From assembly GCA_007115705.1 (NCBI GenBank), contig QXEO01000243.1:1000917-1064916 (forward strand): a DNA stretch of 64,000 bases, written 5' to 3'. The notes below the pieces were generated by a model that searched no databases, was not told where the DNA came from, and saw nothing but the letters and a program-made list of their open reading frames with translations. The translations under genes were made by a program, and so were the position numbers. This document shows positions 1 to 12,700 of this stretch, piece by piece (positions within the stretch are counted from its first letter, which is position 1; each line of letters begins with the position of its first letter). Source of the stretch: Dactylis glomerata. Its lineage: Eukaryota; Streptophyta; Magnoliopsida; Poales; Poaceae.

Positions 1-1
1 G

Positions 2-133
2 AAGCGGAAGAACTCATTTGAGCATCCACTGAACATAGGCAGGAAAGAAGTATGGAGCTGTAAGATCTGTGGTTCACTACAACATGACTTCAGAACATGT
101 CCGGGAAGAGGAGAGCTAACAGAACACGAATAA
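2..133 (+). CDS. C-terminal tail of a MULE/FAR1-type transposase (partial)
   Basis: The frame is open from the window edge and ends at a TAA at 131-133, giving 43 residues. It contains a perfect CX2CX4HX4C zinc knuckle, CKICGSLQHDFRTC, close to the C-terminus. Mutator-like (MuDR) transposases and their domesticated FAR1/FHY3 relatives end with such a knuckle after the SWIM region. Only this tail is visible, so the catalytic DDE core cannot be judged. It converges on the Ulp1-like gene whose stop lies at 1588. A transposase facing a Ulp1-like gene is the arrangement known for ULP-carrying (Kaonashi-type) MULEs, so both genes may belong to one element. That link is inference. Confidence 0.6.
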   Translation, partial: KRKNSFEHPLNIGRKEVWSCKICGSLQHDFRTCPGRGELTEHE

Positions 134-1587
134 TTTGTACTGTTATAATACTAATTTTCCTTGAAAAATCTTCCCATTGTATCGCACATATAATGTGTCT
201 ACAAAACTTGATGGATGATTGTAATATTTAATAATTTGAATAAGTACTTGTAATCTTTATGATTAATCTATCATGGATGACATTTTTCACCTGGGAACCA
301 AATTAATTGCACTGTATTGCCATATTAAATACACCTGACTACCATTATTATGGTTTCTTTGCAATGAGTAATTTCCGTTGTTTTGTGCTTGTGTTGTTGG
401 TGAACATGGCATTAGGTGTGGCAGCCTTCGTGTATAGCAGCAAGGATGAACACATCTCATGTGGTAGGCTTAGTAGGGTCATGGTCACGTCGCTCCCACG
501 ACCAGGATAACAGCAGCCCGTATGCCCGCTGTTCGAAGATAATCGAGGTTCTGGTTTCTATTACTACGGACTTTCGACAGCATGCGAAGCTGCGTTCGTG
601 TTGGCTTACGGGACTACAGGAAGATTGGGGTCCAGCCCTGGACCAGGTCCGACCCGGCCAGACGTGGCGTGGACTGCACAGTTCAGATGGTCCAACACAG
701 TGCGTTTCAGTTATTAGGGGCTGGCTAGTAGTCTGCTTTATTTATTTGAACGTGGTGGTGGACTCCTGTACTAGTCCTCTTCCTCCGGCGCCGCCGGCAG
801 ACCACATATCAGCATTATTGCACCCATCATTCAAGCAAAAGCAAGCAAAAGCCATGTTCTCCAAATATAGCTAGCACAGTACATGTGCCCAGCGGTTTAA
901 TGGGATCAATCCCATGTACTACTAATTCTGGTGTTCAATTACTACCACGGACCGGCCGGTACAGGGCACGGGGGTGTAACGATGCGTGCGAAATGGTCAC
1001 CAGATAATTCAGAATAACTTAGCTCTTAGCCTTTTTGCCGGATATCCATATAAAACTACCCGTTAATTTACAAACAACTATGAAAATTTCATATACAGCT
1101 ATCAGGTTTCTCATAAAAATAGTCACCAGATAATTTACAAACAAGTATCGGATTTTTTATAAATCACTGCCAGGTACTTTCATTAGAAATCGCCAAAACA
1201 TTTACAAACAACAATCTGATTTTCCGTAAAAATAGCTACCAGATATATAATAAACAGTCACCAAATAATTTTCAAACAACTTCCAGATTATTCCTAAACA
1301 GCTAACAACTACCAGGTTTTCCAAATAATATTCACCAATTTTTTTTACAAAATTATGCCTTGCCATGTAATTCATAAACAACTACCATGTTGTTTACAAA
1401 CAACTATTATATTTTATATATAAAACAAATTACTAGATAATTTAGAAATAACCTCAAGAATTTCCATAAACACTTATGTACATACACCACCAATTTTTCT
1501 CAAACAAGTCACCAGATTATCTAAAAAACACCTAACTAAAAAAATGAAGTATATATGTATTGTGCGTGGGTGGTTAAGAGCAGTCAT
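134..1587. other. Non-coding spacer between two convergent genes
   Basis: No supportable gene was found here. The first 900 bases are ordinary mixed sequence after the transposase stop, with a GC-richer patch at about 500-800. From about 1020 to 1540 the sequence becomes A/T-rich and repetitive (listed separately). The spacer probably holds the 3' ends and terminators of the two convergent genes. Confidence 0.5.
1020..1540. repeat. Degenerate A/T-rich short repeats
   Basis: Variants of a motif like CCAGATAATTTACAAACAAC recur every 30-50 bases with many substitutions. A related pattern recurs at about 2745-3090 inside an intron of the neighbouring Ulp1-like gene. This looks like an old, diverged minisatellite typical of TE introns and spacers. 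Confidence 0.45.
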
Positions 1588-2744
1588 TGTTTACCGTTTT
1601 TTGTTGTTGAAAAGGATCGACCTCCAGTTATCCCTTTCTTCATTGAAATCAGCGGTGATCCAATTGTATGGGAACACCCTTCTCAGCTTTTGCACATCAC
1701 CTTTGTTGAGTGCTGGGATGTTCTGATCATTCCAGTTCTCAACATTGTAAAGTGTATGGAATCCACAGTCAAAACTAGAACAAAAAAGCACACACACAAA
1801 AATATCAGCCACTTTTGTGAGGGAAAACCAACAGCACTAAAATGCTGAAGCATTGCATACAGAAAAAATAGTGGTACACAACTATGAAAAATTTACTGTA
1901 CATTGTATCCTGGATTGACACATTAATTATTTTGAGCTCCCGACTCTCAATCTGAACCTTGGATGTGCTGTAGTGAACCTGCCATATATCTTTTATCTTC
2001 CTGATAATAGCATTTGCATGCACAGCAAGGCTTACACTGCCTTCACCACGCATAGAGTCGAGCTTCAAATCTTTCAGCTTGAATGTTCAGACTAAGTGTG
2101 TACCAGTGATTTCCAACTTTGTTTCCCATTTCTGCCTCGACAAACACAGGGAAAGTGATCTGCATAACAGGTTTACAGAAAAAAGACCCACATTCAAACT
2201 TGGCACCTAAAAATTTACTTAAATATGCTAACTTATATTAATTACTATGGTGAACAACATGAAAAAATGTGATATGAGAAAGCAGTACACATAATTAGAA
2301 AAAAAAAGCACTCAAAAAAGCTCACCTGTTTCATCACACTTAGTGAGAAGTCTGACCTCCTTTTGAAGTTAGAGACCAGAAACAGGCTTCACAAAATTGC
2401 CAGTCATCAAGTAAGAAGATACTTGGTATGGCATAATATATTTGCCCTCCACTTTATTGGTACGTCGTAGGTACTCAATTCCAACCTCCATGAAATGATT
2501 CGACAACTCACCTCTAGCATATATGGAATCCGCTAGATCACTGGTGTAAGCCCAACTATCTGTGTACTTTATAATCTGGTATCTGTTATAGAGAAAAAAA
2601 ATTATAAATAACAAAAATAAAAGGAATTCTGCTACCAACCAGCACCGCATATTCATATATTTAAAAAAGTTTGGCATCAAAATACCTACCACAATTCTCA
2701 AAAAAATAACTAACAGGTTCTGCAATGTAGTTACCAAATTACTT

Positions 2745-3090
2745 AGTTGTAACCATCTGATTATTTACCAACAAACAAATCACTTTATTTACAAAAATCA
2801 ACTACCAGGTATTTAAAAATAGTTGCCATCTCGACAAGTATTTTTGAATCAAATGCCAATTTATCAGAAAAACACAGTTAGCACATTATTTATATTAGTA
2901 CCAGTAACAACCAGGTTATTAGAACTATTCTGCCACATTATTAACAAGTATCTAACAGATTTGTTAATACTAGGTTATTAGATATAGCAAAAAAAAAATT
3001 AGAAGCACATAAGACTATTTACCAAAAGTAATAAAGTACTATAGAAAATGCTAAAGCTACCAATCTATCAGATGCAGCAAAAAATTATTC
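2745..3090. repeat. Degenerate A/T-rich repeats in an Ulp1-gene intron
   Basis: Variants of ACTACCAGGTATTTA and AGTTGCCA recur in this intronic stretch and resemble the repeats at 1020-1540. No coding potential was seen. Confidence 0.4.
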
Positions 3091-3175
3091 GCTCCCCTTT
3101 ATTTAAACTACACAAACATTGCAAAAGGAGCAGAAGATAAATACTTCTTGATATTGGACTTGGAATTCCTTTGAT

Positions 3176-3195
3176 GCTTGTTACTGCTTGTTACT
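3176..3195. repeat. 10-bp direct duplication GCTTGTTACT
   Basis: Two perfect copies of GCTTGTTACT lie side by side at 3176-3185 and 3186-3195. On the minus strand the second copy changes the frame of the Ulp1-like exon and brings a TAA directly after LSNKQ. With a single copy the frame would stay open for about another 80 bases. This reads as a polymerase-slippage inactivating mutation. Confidence 0.7.
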
Positions 3196-4879
3196 GAGCA
3201 TTAACTTCTGATAAACTTCCTCTTGATCATTTGTAACTTTTATTGAACCTTCAAATGGGGACTGCATGAAATGTGACGGCTTCTTAACCCTGACTTTGTG
3301 TGGTTGCACCTTTGGTGTGATACTATGCACAACAAATCCACCTTGTGATGTTGCAGGAGCTGCAGCAACAGCCAAAGCTCGCTGCCTGGCATGGAAGGCC
3401 TGGGAAATCTCCTCATATTTGGTAAATTCTGCTGCACCTTTATTACTGAGCATATCAGATTTTCCAGTTATAACATCTTGTACCTCTTCCGACAAAACAA
3501 ACTGTTGTAGCTCATCATCAACACCTAAATTTTCAACAGGAATGCTTTCCTCTCCTGGGGACAACAACACAATAGTATGTTTTCAGGAAAAATCTGATGA
3601 AGCCAAAAAGTAAAAACAGAAAAATATTTTGATACAAAAGACCACAGTTTCCATACTAGAAGAAAATTACCTTCAGGATGGGCCCAAGCTAAAGGGGCAC
3701 CATGCTGAACAAAGTTTGGAATACCATCTTCATCTGTCAACCCACCATCTATTGAAGATTCACTGACAATTGTTTCCTGAGAGCTCGACTCAAGGTTGAA
3801 TGAAGGCAGTGTGAACATACCCATACGATTATCTCTTTCCTTCCTAGAAGATGACTGTTCTGATTCTGAATATTTCCTTTTACGCGTACTACCACGTGAT
3901 GAGCTTCCCTCCTTTTCACTAAACCTTGACAATATACCCTGCTTCTTCACAGATTCAGATAATTTCCTTACAAGATCCGTAACTTCTGGTGAAACACTAA
4001 TAGGACTACGCTGCAGCAGCCCAAGTCTGCCTAATTTTGCTCCAAAAAGAGGAGACAAATGCCATGGCCTTTTTTCTTCACTAATAGTAGTAAACTTGCA
4101 ATGTGTTGTTGGTGAAACTACGATTGATCTACACATATTTTCACCGATAGTAGACTTTGATGACTTTGCCTCATTAACAGAAGGATCTACTGTAATGGCA
4201 TTGCTCCTTGTTTTACCATCACCATCAGATATGTTAATGCTTGGGTCACTGGGTTTTGCAGCAATATTTAGGGGAGAAGGTTCTGGGATAGCAGGGGATA
4301 TAGGTATTGCAGTGTACTTTGTTTTCCCTCCACACAAACTGCTAACCTTCTTCACTGCACTAGGCTTCGAGGGCGTGGGTGATACAACAAAAGCAGTGCC
4401 CCGGCTCTTCCCATCTTGTTCAGCTACAAAAATAGTGTTTTTCTCTAGCACTCCTTTTGACCCAGCTGCTGTAATGATGTCACTTTTATCTTGTGCAAGC
4501 CTAGGAGATCTCCTAGTTGGAGTTGTGCCCTGGCTCTTGGCATCTTCTTCATTTACACAAACAGTGCTTGTATCTTGCACTCCTTTGTACTCAGCCGCTT
4601 TACTGGTGTCAATTTTACCATGTGAAAGCCTAAGAGATTTCCAAGTTGGAAATGCGCTGACAGGAACATGCCGTTTCCTGCATGTTTATTAACAACAGGA
4701 ATGTCTTAGAAAAAAGGAACAAAAATTAGAAATAAAAAATGAATTTAAGCTCCAACACAAAAGGACCAAAAAAATTAAACTTATATCGAACCTTTTATAT
4801 GAAGAAATACCACCAGCTGATGCGGGTGATTTTGTTCCCTGCTCAGAAATTCCAACTTGAACTACATTTGAACCGTCAT

Positions 4880-5610
4880 TGTCGTGGGGATGACTTCAGG
4901 GGTATGCCAAGGGCAGCGTGGTCTGCCGGCTGGCGTCCCAGGAGTCTCCACGACGTCAAGTAGGGAAGACCGGCTCCGGCTAAAGGGCCGGCTGCGGCAG
5001 CAGCCGGCTGGCGACTCCACCGAGGAGAGCCAGAGCCGGACGATGAAGACAAGATTCCACCAACGGCGGGATCGCCGAAAGTGGCCGGCCCCGACAAGAT
5101 CGACAGAGGCAAAGGATGGGAGTGACGCCTGCCACGACCGGACTCCACCAACCAGCGAGCACGAGCCTTCCCCACGAAAGGATATGAGGCTAAAGGGAGG
5201 GCATATGCCTCCCAGATGCCGGTCCAAAGGGGGAAAAGGTGCTTTATAAAGTGCAACTGTCAGAAGGGGACAGAAGAGGGCCAAAAGATCACGCCGAAGA
5301 CACAGCCGCGGGGAGCCGGCAGCCGGGCAGCCGGCCACCTAATCTGTAACGAGACCCCCGCCTATATAAGGGGGTCTGGACCCTTAGCCTAGGGGATCGA
5401 ATCCTTCTCCTTCTTCCTCCTCTAGACGAACAGCTCGAGGAGCGTTGTAACCACTATGAAGCTAATAGAAAGCAGGCAGGAAGTAGGGGTTTTACCTCCG
5501 GCGTGGAGGGCCCTGAACCTGGGTAACCGAGGCGTCGGAACCATCATCACCACCGTCGAGCCCCTCTGTTAAGCCATCCCCATGGCTACTGTCTCTAAAT
5601 TCCCACGACA
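4880..5610 (+). repeat. Element D 5' LTR
   Basis: 731 bp, TG...CA ended. A TATATAAG promoter box lies at 5363-5370, followed by the CTTAGCCTAGGGGATCGAAT region where transcription probably starts. The primer-binding site follows two bases after the end. Confidence 0.9.
5363..5370 (+). promoter_or_regulatory. TATA box of element D 5' LTR
   Basis: TATATAAG sits in a GC-rich context about 250 bp before the LTR end. The same box is at 14761-14768 in the 3' LTR. Confidence 0.6.
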
Positions 5611-5612
5611 GT

Positions 5613-5630
5613 TGGCGCCCACCATGGGGC
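5613..5630 (+). promoter_or_regulatory. Primer-binding site of element D
   Basis: TGGCGCCCACCATGGGGC begins two bases after the LTR. It has the TGGCGCC start typical of plant Gypsy elements primed by a tRNA 3' end. The ATG inside it (5624) is in frame with the gag remnant. Confidence 0.7.
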
Positions 5631-8600
5631 AATGCGCGGCGATGACCGGAGTCAAGTTCCGGCCGGGATCCCCATCGATCCCCGGCGAGAGGGTCGCCTC
5701 CAGCCTCGTCTAGAGGTTTGGCACCCTCGACTGCATCAGCGACAACTTGGCCTGCTTCGGGGATGGCTTCGGCGGCAGCGGCTCCTTCCTCGACGTCGGA
5801 AGCCACCACTTCTACGTCGTCAAGCCCTTCCCGGAGGAGGTAACCAATCTGTTTGACCCTCTCTGCGATGCAGGCTCGGACTACAGTGAAAGCAGTGATC
5901 TTTGCTCCATGGTCGAAGTGATGGCCCTGCATGAAGATGGTGGCGGCGACCTACCACGCTCCGCGTGCCCGCCGCTCGAACGCCCACCTCTACTGGAACA
6001 AGATCTTCCACCTCCAGAGCGGGACATGTTGGATGCTGCCATCACGGACCTGCGCGCTCCACTCGACCTCACCGCCGATCTAGCCAAGCTCTCCGAGGAT
6101 CTGGAGTGGACGCGCCACAACCTCCTTAAGGAAGCGATCGGCATCGAAGACACTCGTCGGCGCGTCCTCTCCACGCTCCACGAGTACAACACCGCCCAAG
6201 GCTACACACCGGCCGAGGATGGCCCCAGCCGGGCCGGACAAGTTCGTCAACGAGGTCGCGAACTGGGCGCGGAGCTGAACCAGGCGGCGCCCTCAGCAAA
6301 GCTGCCTATCGTCATCCCCAGGCCTACGTACAGCACGCCCATGAAGAACCTCCGCGTTGCGCGCTTCGTCACCTCCGAACTAGCCGGACTGCAAGGTGAG
6401 GACTTGCGGGAGAAGCAAGCCCGGCTCCAGGAACTCTTGGACGCCGCCGATCTGCAGCAGCAGGCGCTGGAGCCGCATGGAGAGACAAGCGGCGCGCGGC
6501 CCGACAACCGCATCGTCGTGGCTGGCCAAAACAGGTCGCAGGCGCAGGCCTCTTCACCGAATCATGGCCTAGCAGAGCACATCCGAAGCAATCGAGCTCC
6601 TGGCAGGAGCGGTGGAAATCACCGCACCCAGCATTCTGGCCTCCACAGCCGGCAGCCTCCAGACCCGGCCGCGGTCACCAGCAAGCCACGCAATCATCCT
6701 CGACCAGATGTGGCGGAGCCGGCACGCGGCAAACCTACAGTGCAAGCAGCGCTGGCTCCAGGAGCCGGCCAAGGCGCCAAAGGTCCCCAGCCGGCTCGCT
6801 CTCACGTGAGCTTGAGGATCGGAGAGCGCGTCGACCCGCCAAAGGATGACGCGCGCCACTGGCTCAACCAATTGGCGGACTCCAAGTTCGACGAAGAGGA
6901 GTCTTCGGCGGGGCCGGTCTGTTTCGGTCCCCGCATCCGCAATGAGCCCTTCCCAGCCAAGTTCGCGCTCCCGCGCGACATGCCCAAGTACACCGGGGCG
7001 GTGAAGCCGGAGGACTGGTTGTTGGACTACGTCACTGCCATCGACATCGCGAGTGGCAACAAGAGGACAACGGTGCGGTACGCACCGCTCATGCTCACAG
7101 GATCTACTCGGACATGGCTCAACAGCCTGCCGGCTTTGTAGATCAATTCGTGGCATGACTTCCAGGAAGTGTTTATCAAGAACTTCACTGGCACTTACAA
7201 GCGACCACCCCGTCCGCGACAACTGGCGCTCTGCAAGCAAGGTCCGGATGAACCAGACCGTGACTACCTCACGATGTGGTCCGAGCTGCGCAACTCATGC
7301 GAAGGAGTGGGCGAGGAGCAGGCCATAGGCTACTTCACGGACGGATGCTGAGAAGGGACCTTGTTGAAGCATAAGCTCCATAGGGCCGAGCCGAAGACAA
7401 TGGCTGATTTCATGGCGATAGCGGACAAGTACGCTTCTGTCGACTCCGCCGCAAGGGTGCAGTGCGTTGATCCAGCACCAGCCGGAGGCCAGTCTCAGCC
7501 GGCATCTGGTCAGGGAGGACATCACAACCGTGATCGCCACGGCAAGAGGAAAGAGGAGCGTCATGACAACAAGTACGGCTCCAGGCAGGTGGCCGCCGTC
7601 CAAGGAAGCCCGGGGGCTACGGCCGGAAGCCAGAAGCGCAAAGGCGACAAGTTTAGCAAGGACAAGTACACCATCGAGGTGATGCTAGATCAACCATGCA
7701 AGTTTCACAGTGTCTCAGGCAAGCCGGCGGCACATACCACTCGCCAGTGCAGTTTCACCAGAGACCTGGAGCAGGGCGGTCACCAATTGCCAGGCCCGCC
7801 GCCAATTCTGCCAGCTGAAGCACAAGGGAACAAGAACCGGCAGCCGGCTAAGGCCGCTGGGGACTACCCGGAGGAAGCCAATGTGGAACAGTATCACGTG
7901 TTCACTTCCCAGATGGAAGATCCAAAGGATGAACCTTGGTTTGGTGTTGAGGTGAACGCGGTTATGCAAATTGGGCCGTAGTACAGGCACTGGTCTAAAG
8001 CGTCCATCACCTGGGGGCGCGAGGATCACCCACCACTCATGCCCAGACCCGGGGGCTACGCGCTAGTCTTGGACCCAATCGTGTTTTCAGATACGCGTAC
8101 CTGCCGGTTCTCGCGCGTGCTCATCGATGGAGGCAGCAGCATCAACCTGCTTTATCGCACCACGATGGAGAAGGTGGGGATCCCTGCAATCCAGCTGAAG
8201 CCAACAAAGTTAACCTTTCATGGGATTGTGCCGGGGCACTCTTGCATGCCAATGGGGAAGATCCAACTGGAAGTGCTGTTCGGCGAGAAGGACAATCATC
8301 GTCGCCAGCCAATTTAGTTTGAGGTGGTAGACCTTAACAACCCTTACCATGCGTTGCTTGGCCGGCCAGCCCTGGCCAAGTTCATGGCTATCCCGCACTA
8401 CGCCTACTTGAAGATGAAGCTTCCTGGCCCTCGTGGGGTGATTACTATCTCTGGATGCTACAAGAAGTTGATAGAATGCGCGAGAGCCAGCTCTAAACTG
8501 GCAGAGGCTCTGGTCATCGCTGAGGAGAAGCGCCAGCTACTGTAGCGGGTGGCGGCGACCCAGCCAGGCCATACGGCACCAAGCCCGCCGCCCCCTCATT

Positions 8601-8690
8601 TCAAGCCGGCAAGCGACGCCAAGGAAGACCCACCCGAAGTGGGCAAGGAGGCCGAAGTTCTTGTCTCAGGGGCTGGCCCTTCCTCGAGGT
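5624..8690 (+). pseudogene. Decayed gag-protease of element D
   Basis: One reading frame can be followed from the ATG inside the primer-binding site to about 8690. It is interrupted by stops at 5711, 7139, 7349, 7979, 8315 and 8543. The gag core is recognisable around 7010-7430 (PEDWLLDYV, STRTWLNSLP, FIKNFTGTYKRP) and matches Tat/Retand-type capsid. The protease motif IDGGSSINLLY lies near 8123-8155, followed by HALLGRPALAKFM and the conserved IPHYAYLKMKLPGP block. The frame fades where the RT would begin. The product would be capsid and processing protease, but this copy cannot make it. GC content is much higher than in A, B or C. Confidence 0.8.
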
Positions 8691-9720
8691 AGGAGGGTGC
8701 ACATCGCGGCCTCGCCCGAGACGAGTCAAGAATCGCTTAAGACCTTTGGCTTGCCAAGGCAAAAAGAACCTTGTATCCCGAACAAGTGTTGTTGAATAAA
8801 AGAAAGTTGGGTGGCATACGGCTGATCCCAGAAAAGAATGCTTTAAAGTATCTTTTGCCTTTCTAGCGTTATTCATGAGGCTGAAGGCCGGCTCCAAACG
8901 GGAGCCAGCTGCCTCAAACCGATGAGCCTCCTATCAGATGAACGAGTACTGCGTGCGGATCGGACCCAGAGCCCAACCTTCGCCCCTGGCGCAAGATAGG
9001 CCAAGGGATTGGAGCCGGCGGGTCGCCCACCTAGGAAAATCGCTAAGAGGAAACGCCCGAAAACATGACAAATCAAACTTCTTGTTAGACGAACGAGTAC
9101 TGCGTGCGGATCGGACCTCGAGCCTAACCTCTGTCCCAGGCCCAGGATAAGCCCTGGGAATGGAGTTGGCGGGTCACCCACTTAGGAAAATCGCTAAGGA
9201 GAAGAGACGCCAAAGATGTCGAAAGCATCATCGTTCACCTAAGAACTGCATGCATCGGTCAATAGTTGTGCATGGGTTGGACCGAGCTAGATCTCTTACG
9301 CACCGAAGTACTACTCCTCATTCCGTGGCATGCTCCCACCCTAGACTGGCATTCGGCTGCCAGTCCAAGGGAGACCAATCGGCACCAGGCTGCCGGTTGG
9401 GGGTAGAAGGGCCGAAGGATGGGGAGATAAAGGAAAAAGTCGAGAGGGATCAGGCAAGATGTAGTTCATAAACAATTAGAAATTGATGCGTAAAGGACTT
9501 AGGATGAAACGCCATCGGCGTACACGAGCGAAATGTCACTAGGCAGGCCATAAGTTCAATACACATACAAACGAGCAAAGAAACCTTGACACAGTTAGGG
9601 GGCCATTGGTGAGCCGGCCGGATCCAGCAGAGCAGCGTCGCCAGTTCTAGCTGCCAAGACGAAGTCGTCGCCACTGGGGGACGGAGGAATGGAGCTGTCA
9701 GCGAGATCCTCGGGGGCTTT
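8691..9720. other. Element D internal non-coding region where pol would be expected
   Basis: No RT, RNase H or integrase motif was seen on either strand. The stretch contains a direct duplication of about 125 bp (8937-9058 and 9088-9212) and ends at the 3' end of the antisense gene. Confidence 0.6.
8937..9212. repeat. Direct tandem duplication of about 125 bp in element D
   Basis: Both copies start GA[TC]GAACGAGTACTGCGTG and end near TAGGAAAATCGCTAAG. They differ at many sites, so the duplication is old. Confidence 0.7.
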
Positions 9721-12700
9721 CTAAGGTACCTCCGCAGAGCTGGGCTCTCTGAAATCCGCATCGTCCAAGGACTCGTCGCTATCCCCAGCGTCGAAGAGCA
9801 CGTCAGTATCGGCACACTCTGCGTTGGCGCGGGCACACTGGTGAAGCTTGGTCTTGTCGAGGCCTGCCAATCCACCCTCGCGAAGATGCTCTAGTTGGTC
9901 TAGGCTAACGCCTGGATACCACGAGAGCATGAACTCCAAAGCCTGCGCAGCGCCAGCTCGAGCCGCGGACTCCTTCCAAACGTCGACTCGGTTGGACGCG
10001 AGCGGAATCCATTTGAGGAGCGTCTGGACCTCGTCAGGCACCGCTCGCCCAGGCCACAAAGCTTTGAAGACAGAGACAAAGCTTGGCAGAGATCCCCGCC
10101 CAGCCCAGCAACTGGGTGAAGCCGGCCTTTAACCGATGCCATCAATTCCCCTGAGGAAAGCTTGGCCTCGGGGTCACTGCTAGGGACGATCTTTTGCTCT
10201 GCCCTATACTCCTCCAGCGCGGCTGCCGCGGTCCCGTCGGAATCGGGAAAGGCCTCTGCGAGGGCAATCAGAGAGTGGGGAAATGACGTGAAAGAGCGAA
10301 AGCTGGGAAACGGAGAGGGAAACGTACCATGAAGAACGTGCTCCAATCCCAGCAGGCCAGACTGGAGTTTGCGGTCTCGGGCGCGCCAAACGCCGAGTTC
10401 CTTGTCATGCTGCTCACTATCAAGCTTTCAGAGAATTTCCAGCTCATTGATCGTGACGTCGCGGCTCTCGACTCTGCTTTCCAGCGACGCGCGAAGCTCG
10501 TCCACCTCGCTATCGTACTTCGCAGAGAGGATTTCTCGCTCCTTGGCCAACTGGCGGTCAAATTCCAGCCGCAGCGACGATTCCGCCTCTCGAGTCTTCG
10601 TCAGCTCCGTCTCCAACTCCTGAGCCTGGGCAGCTTGGGCTCGCAGGCTTTGAAGCTCCTCCGCATGCTCCTGTTTGAGTAGCTCAATCGCGTCGGCCGA
10701 CATCGAGTTGGCCAACCGGGACTCAAGCGAGGAAATGAGCGAGGCGGCATCTGAGAATGGAAGTATGAGAGCGGAAAGGGCAATAGTAGCATTTCAAAGC
10801 AGAGGGTCTTGGGCTTACCTGACAGCTTCTCCAGCTCCTTTTTTAGACCCTGGTACTGAATCTTGCTGGCGTGATACTTCGCCACTAGCTTCTGGAAGAT
10901 GCTGGCTCAGAGCGTATTCAGATCCTGTGGAAAATAGAAAGGCAATGCTTCTTAGTGAGATTCATTTTCAAGCCAGCTGCCACTATAGCTACCTCAAAAC
11001 TCGGGGGCTAGGGTGCATGGAGAAATTGGCCACAGAGCTACGGGCCTCGCCTCCGAGCCAGCAGAAGAAATCAAAGGCTAAAGGCATGTTACTTACATCG
11101 GTTGTCCGTGCTGCATCGAGGAACTGGAGGCTGACGTTCCTCAGCGACTCCTTGATGGTAGAGAACTGCTTGCTCAGTTCCACCAGAGTCAATTTGCTAC
11201 CCTGGGCCTTGAGTTTTCCTCCGGCCTCAACGCTCGAGGCGGTGTCCGCCCATTCTTGCTGAAGTTGGCCGGCGGAGCTTAAACTCCCAACACCAGACCC
11301 GGCCACAGCAGCAGGAGCTTTCCCCCTCGAGGTGTCCTTGGTCGCAACCTCAGGAGCCGGAGAAGCCTCACCGTGCTCACTCCCCACTACCCGAGTGGTG
11401 AGGGGTCCTTGAGGAACCTCGCCAGAATTGGAGGCCAGCCCAAAGAAAAGGGGACCAGCGGCCATGCCAGCCCCTGTCCCAAATACAGGCACTACGGCCC
11501 ACGCGCTTGGTGCAAGCTCAGGGCTGGAAGAGGTCCGGGCAGCCGGCTCCGAGGGCTCCAATGACCCCGCGCGCACCGGGGTCTCTTCCGTCGATTTTGC
11601 CGCGGCCTCACGCGTGTCTTCTTGGCTGGGCGGGTCAGAGGACGCGTTGGCAGCGGTGACATCCCCCGCCGCAATCTCTTCGATGGCAGGAGGAGGCGTA
11701 GCAGCTTCCGCCGAGGTGGTTTCCCCAGCTTGCATAGGTATGGCCTCGGCCACGGCAGCCGGGCTGGAGACAGCATTCGTCGGCGCCTCCGGGCGGACAG
11801 GCTCCTCCGCCCTAGCCTCGCTCTCGACAAACTCCAACCGCGGGGAACGGCGGTCCTCTTCAGCGTGACCCAAGTCGCCGCCAGCATCCTCCCTGCGCGC
11901 CCTCTTGTTGCATGGGAGGTCAGGAGTCGAAGTTTTAGTTTCCCCCGATGCGGAAGCGGGGGGAGGCTGCGCAAGCAGGTAAATGGAAATGGGAGACCTA
12001 CGAAGAGAGCACCCCATAATTGAGTTGAACAGAACTGTGATGGCCAATAGTGGTAAGAAGCACGGAGGCGGAAAGCTTACCCGGCTACAGTGGTAGCTCG
12101 CCGTTTGGTCACCTTCTTCATCTTAGGATGGAGCAGGTTCTTCATCGCCGGCTCCGTTTTCCTTCGCTTCTCAGCCGGCTCGGTCGGAGCCGGCTGGTTC
12201 CCTCTCTTGGTGCCAGCCGTCCTGCCTCTGGTCCCCTCCGGGTCTGCCGGCTTCGAGCTGGCCGGCTCTGGAGCAACAGGATGTTGCTCCGAAGACTCGG
12301 GCAGATCCACGATCGGGGGAGCTTGAGCTCCAGCGGCGGCCGCGGCGGCTACATGAAGGGCTGCGCCCCCGGGGGTGGCAACCGACCCTGTTTCGTCATC
12401 ATCATCCTCGGACCAGTCTCTTAAGGAGGAGGGACCTGGAAACTTACTGGAGTGGCTGAGGGGCTCACCCGAATCTATGAGCTCTTCACTTCCTTCATTG
12501 TCGTGGGTGGCGCTCGAACTCTCGACGGCAGCGTGGGAGCCGGCAGCCTCATCCTCCTTGGCATCGTCCCAAACGACCTCGTCGTCCGACTCCGCCCTGT
12601 CGGCGGCAAAGCCGGCTTGACGCAGGGCCGGGTTCTCTGCGGTCTACAGAGCAAACAAGTTCTACCCGAGCTGGACAAATAAAGGTCAGATGGTCAAAAT

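Larger units (their letters stand above)
1588..4879 (-). pseudogene. Ulp1-like (peptidase C48) gene, 3' part with catalytic domain
   Basis: This is the C-terminal half of a SUMO-protease-like gene of the type carried by plant transposons. Exons deduced from splice sites and frame are 4792-4879, 3671-4677, about 3181-3554, about 2327-2582, 1902-2159 and 1588-1774. The large exon encodes a Ser/Lys-rich linker (RRSPRLAQDKSD; RKRKYSESEQ). The catalytic elements are readable: His in NHWYTL (2106-2108), Asp in LDSMRG (2057-2059), Gln in IQDTIF just before the last intron, and Cys in DCGFHTLYN (1765-1767). The copy is broken by a 10-bp tandem duplication at 3176-3195 that shifts into a stop, by a frame change between His and Asp near 2060, and by a stop near 2370. 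The 5' end continues beyond element D at 15036. Confidence 0.72.

Noticed and set aside
416..874. 152-codon open frame after the transposase tail
   Set aside because: Composition is random-looking, no domain or motif is present, and it overlaps another short frame. Nothing supports translation.
3796..4692. 298-codon plus-strand frame
   Set aside because: It is the mirror of the Ser-rich exon of the minus-strand Ulp1-like gene, where splice sites and frame continuity across element D favour the minus strand.
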